Assembly (NCBI GenBank): GCA_938004115.1
Contig: CALKWS010000406.1
Coordinates: 1 to 21,643, forward strand
Length of the DNA stretch: 21,643 bases
Origin: an uncultured Ruaniaceae bacterium
GTDB taxonomy: Bacteria; Actinomycetota; Actinomycetes; Actinomycetales; Beutenbergiaceae
Direction: 5' to 3'
Shown piece after piece: positions 21,352-21,643 of this stretch. Each line of letters starts with the position of its first letter. Position 1 is the first letter of the stretch. The notes beneath the pieces are model-generated. The model saw nothing but the letters and a program-made list of their open reading frames with translations. It searched no databases and was not told where the DNA came from. Made by a program: the position numbers and the translations under genes.

Positions 21352-21643
<292 letters not shown>

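Overview
This is a very GC-rich chromosomal segment with actinobacterial gene content and order: the SOS regulator lexA next to a LysM protein and nrdR, a HelR/HelD-type RNA polymerase motor, a PAC2 protein, a CspA cold-shock protein, a SAV_6107-type HEPN protein with a Y-family polymerase, a DUF3040 protein, and a division/cell-wall (dcw) cluster opening with mraZ-rsmH-ftsL-ftsI-murE. The arrangement (DUF3040, then convergent transglutaminase-DUF58-MoxR, then mraZ) suggests Micrococcales. A finer placement (for example Ruaniaceae, Beutenbergiaceae or Bogoriellaceae) is a guess. No tRNA, rRNA, CRISPR array, insertion sequence or prophage was seen. This is core chromosome, and most of the novelty is regulatory.

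Region by region. 1-1845: the tail of a probable DinG-like helicase and a purple-acid-phosphatase-like protein with altered metal-binding motifs. 1837-4377: lexA (minus strand) diverges from a ChiZ/YneA-like LysM membrane protein across an intergenic region with four LexA-box-like sites. nrdR and a small hydrophilic protein follow. 4408-7951: a minus-strand pair, HelR-like ATPase then 3-phosphoglycerate dehydrogenase (serA). 8162-9575: a PAC2 protein and cspA, ending in a strong intrinsic terminator. 9651-10607: a spermidine-synthase-like methyltransferase-fold protein on the minus strand. 10652-12344: a perfect SOS box inside a near-consensus promoter drives a HEPN-domain protein translationally coupled to a DinB-type polymerase. 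12483-12872: a DUF3040 membrane protein. 12955-17266: a minus-strand operon moxR-DUF58-transglutaminase. 17544-21643: mraZ, rsmH, ftsL, ftsI and the start of murE, which runs off the window inside an in-frame hexanucleotide repeat.

Two regulatory themes join the genes. LexA-type boxes sit both in front of the LysM putative division inhibitor and in front of the HEPN-DinB pair, so an SOS response here would combine division arrest with translesion synthesis. MraZ-type operators (GTGGAG repeats with a 10-bp period) overlap the mraZ promoter. Two further copies, one an exact 17-bp match, lie in the opposite orientation facing moxR, which suggests that the MoxR-DUF58-transglutaminase operon and the dcw cluster share a regulator.
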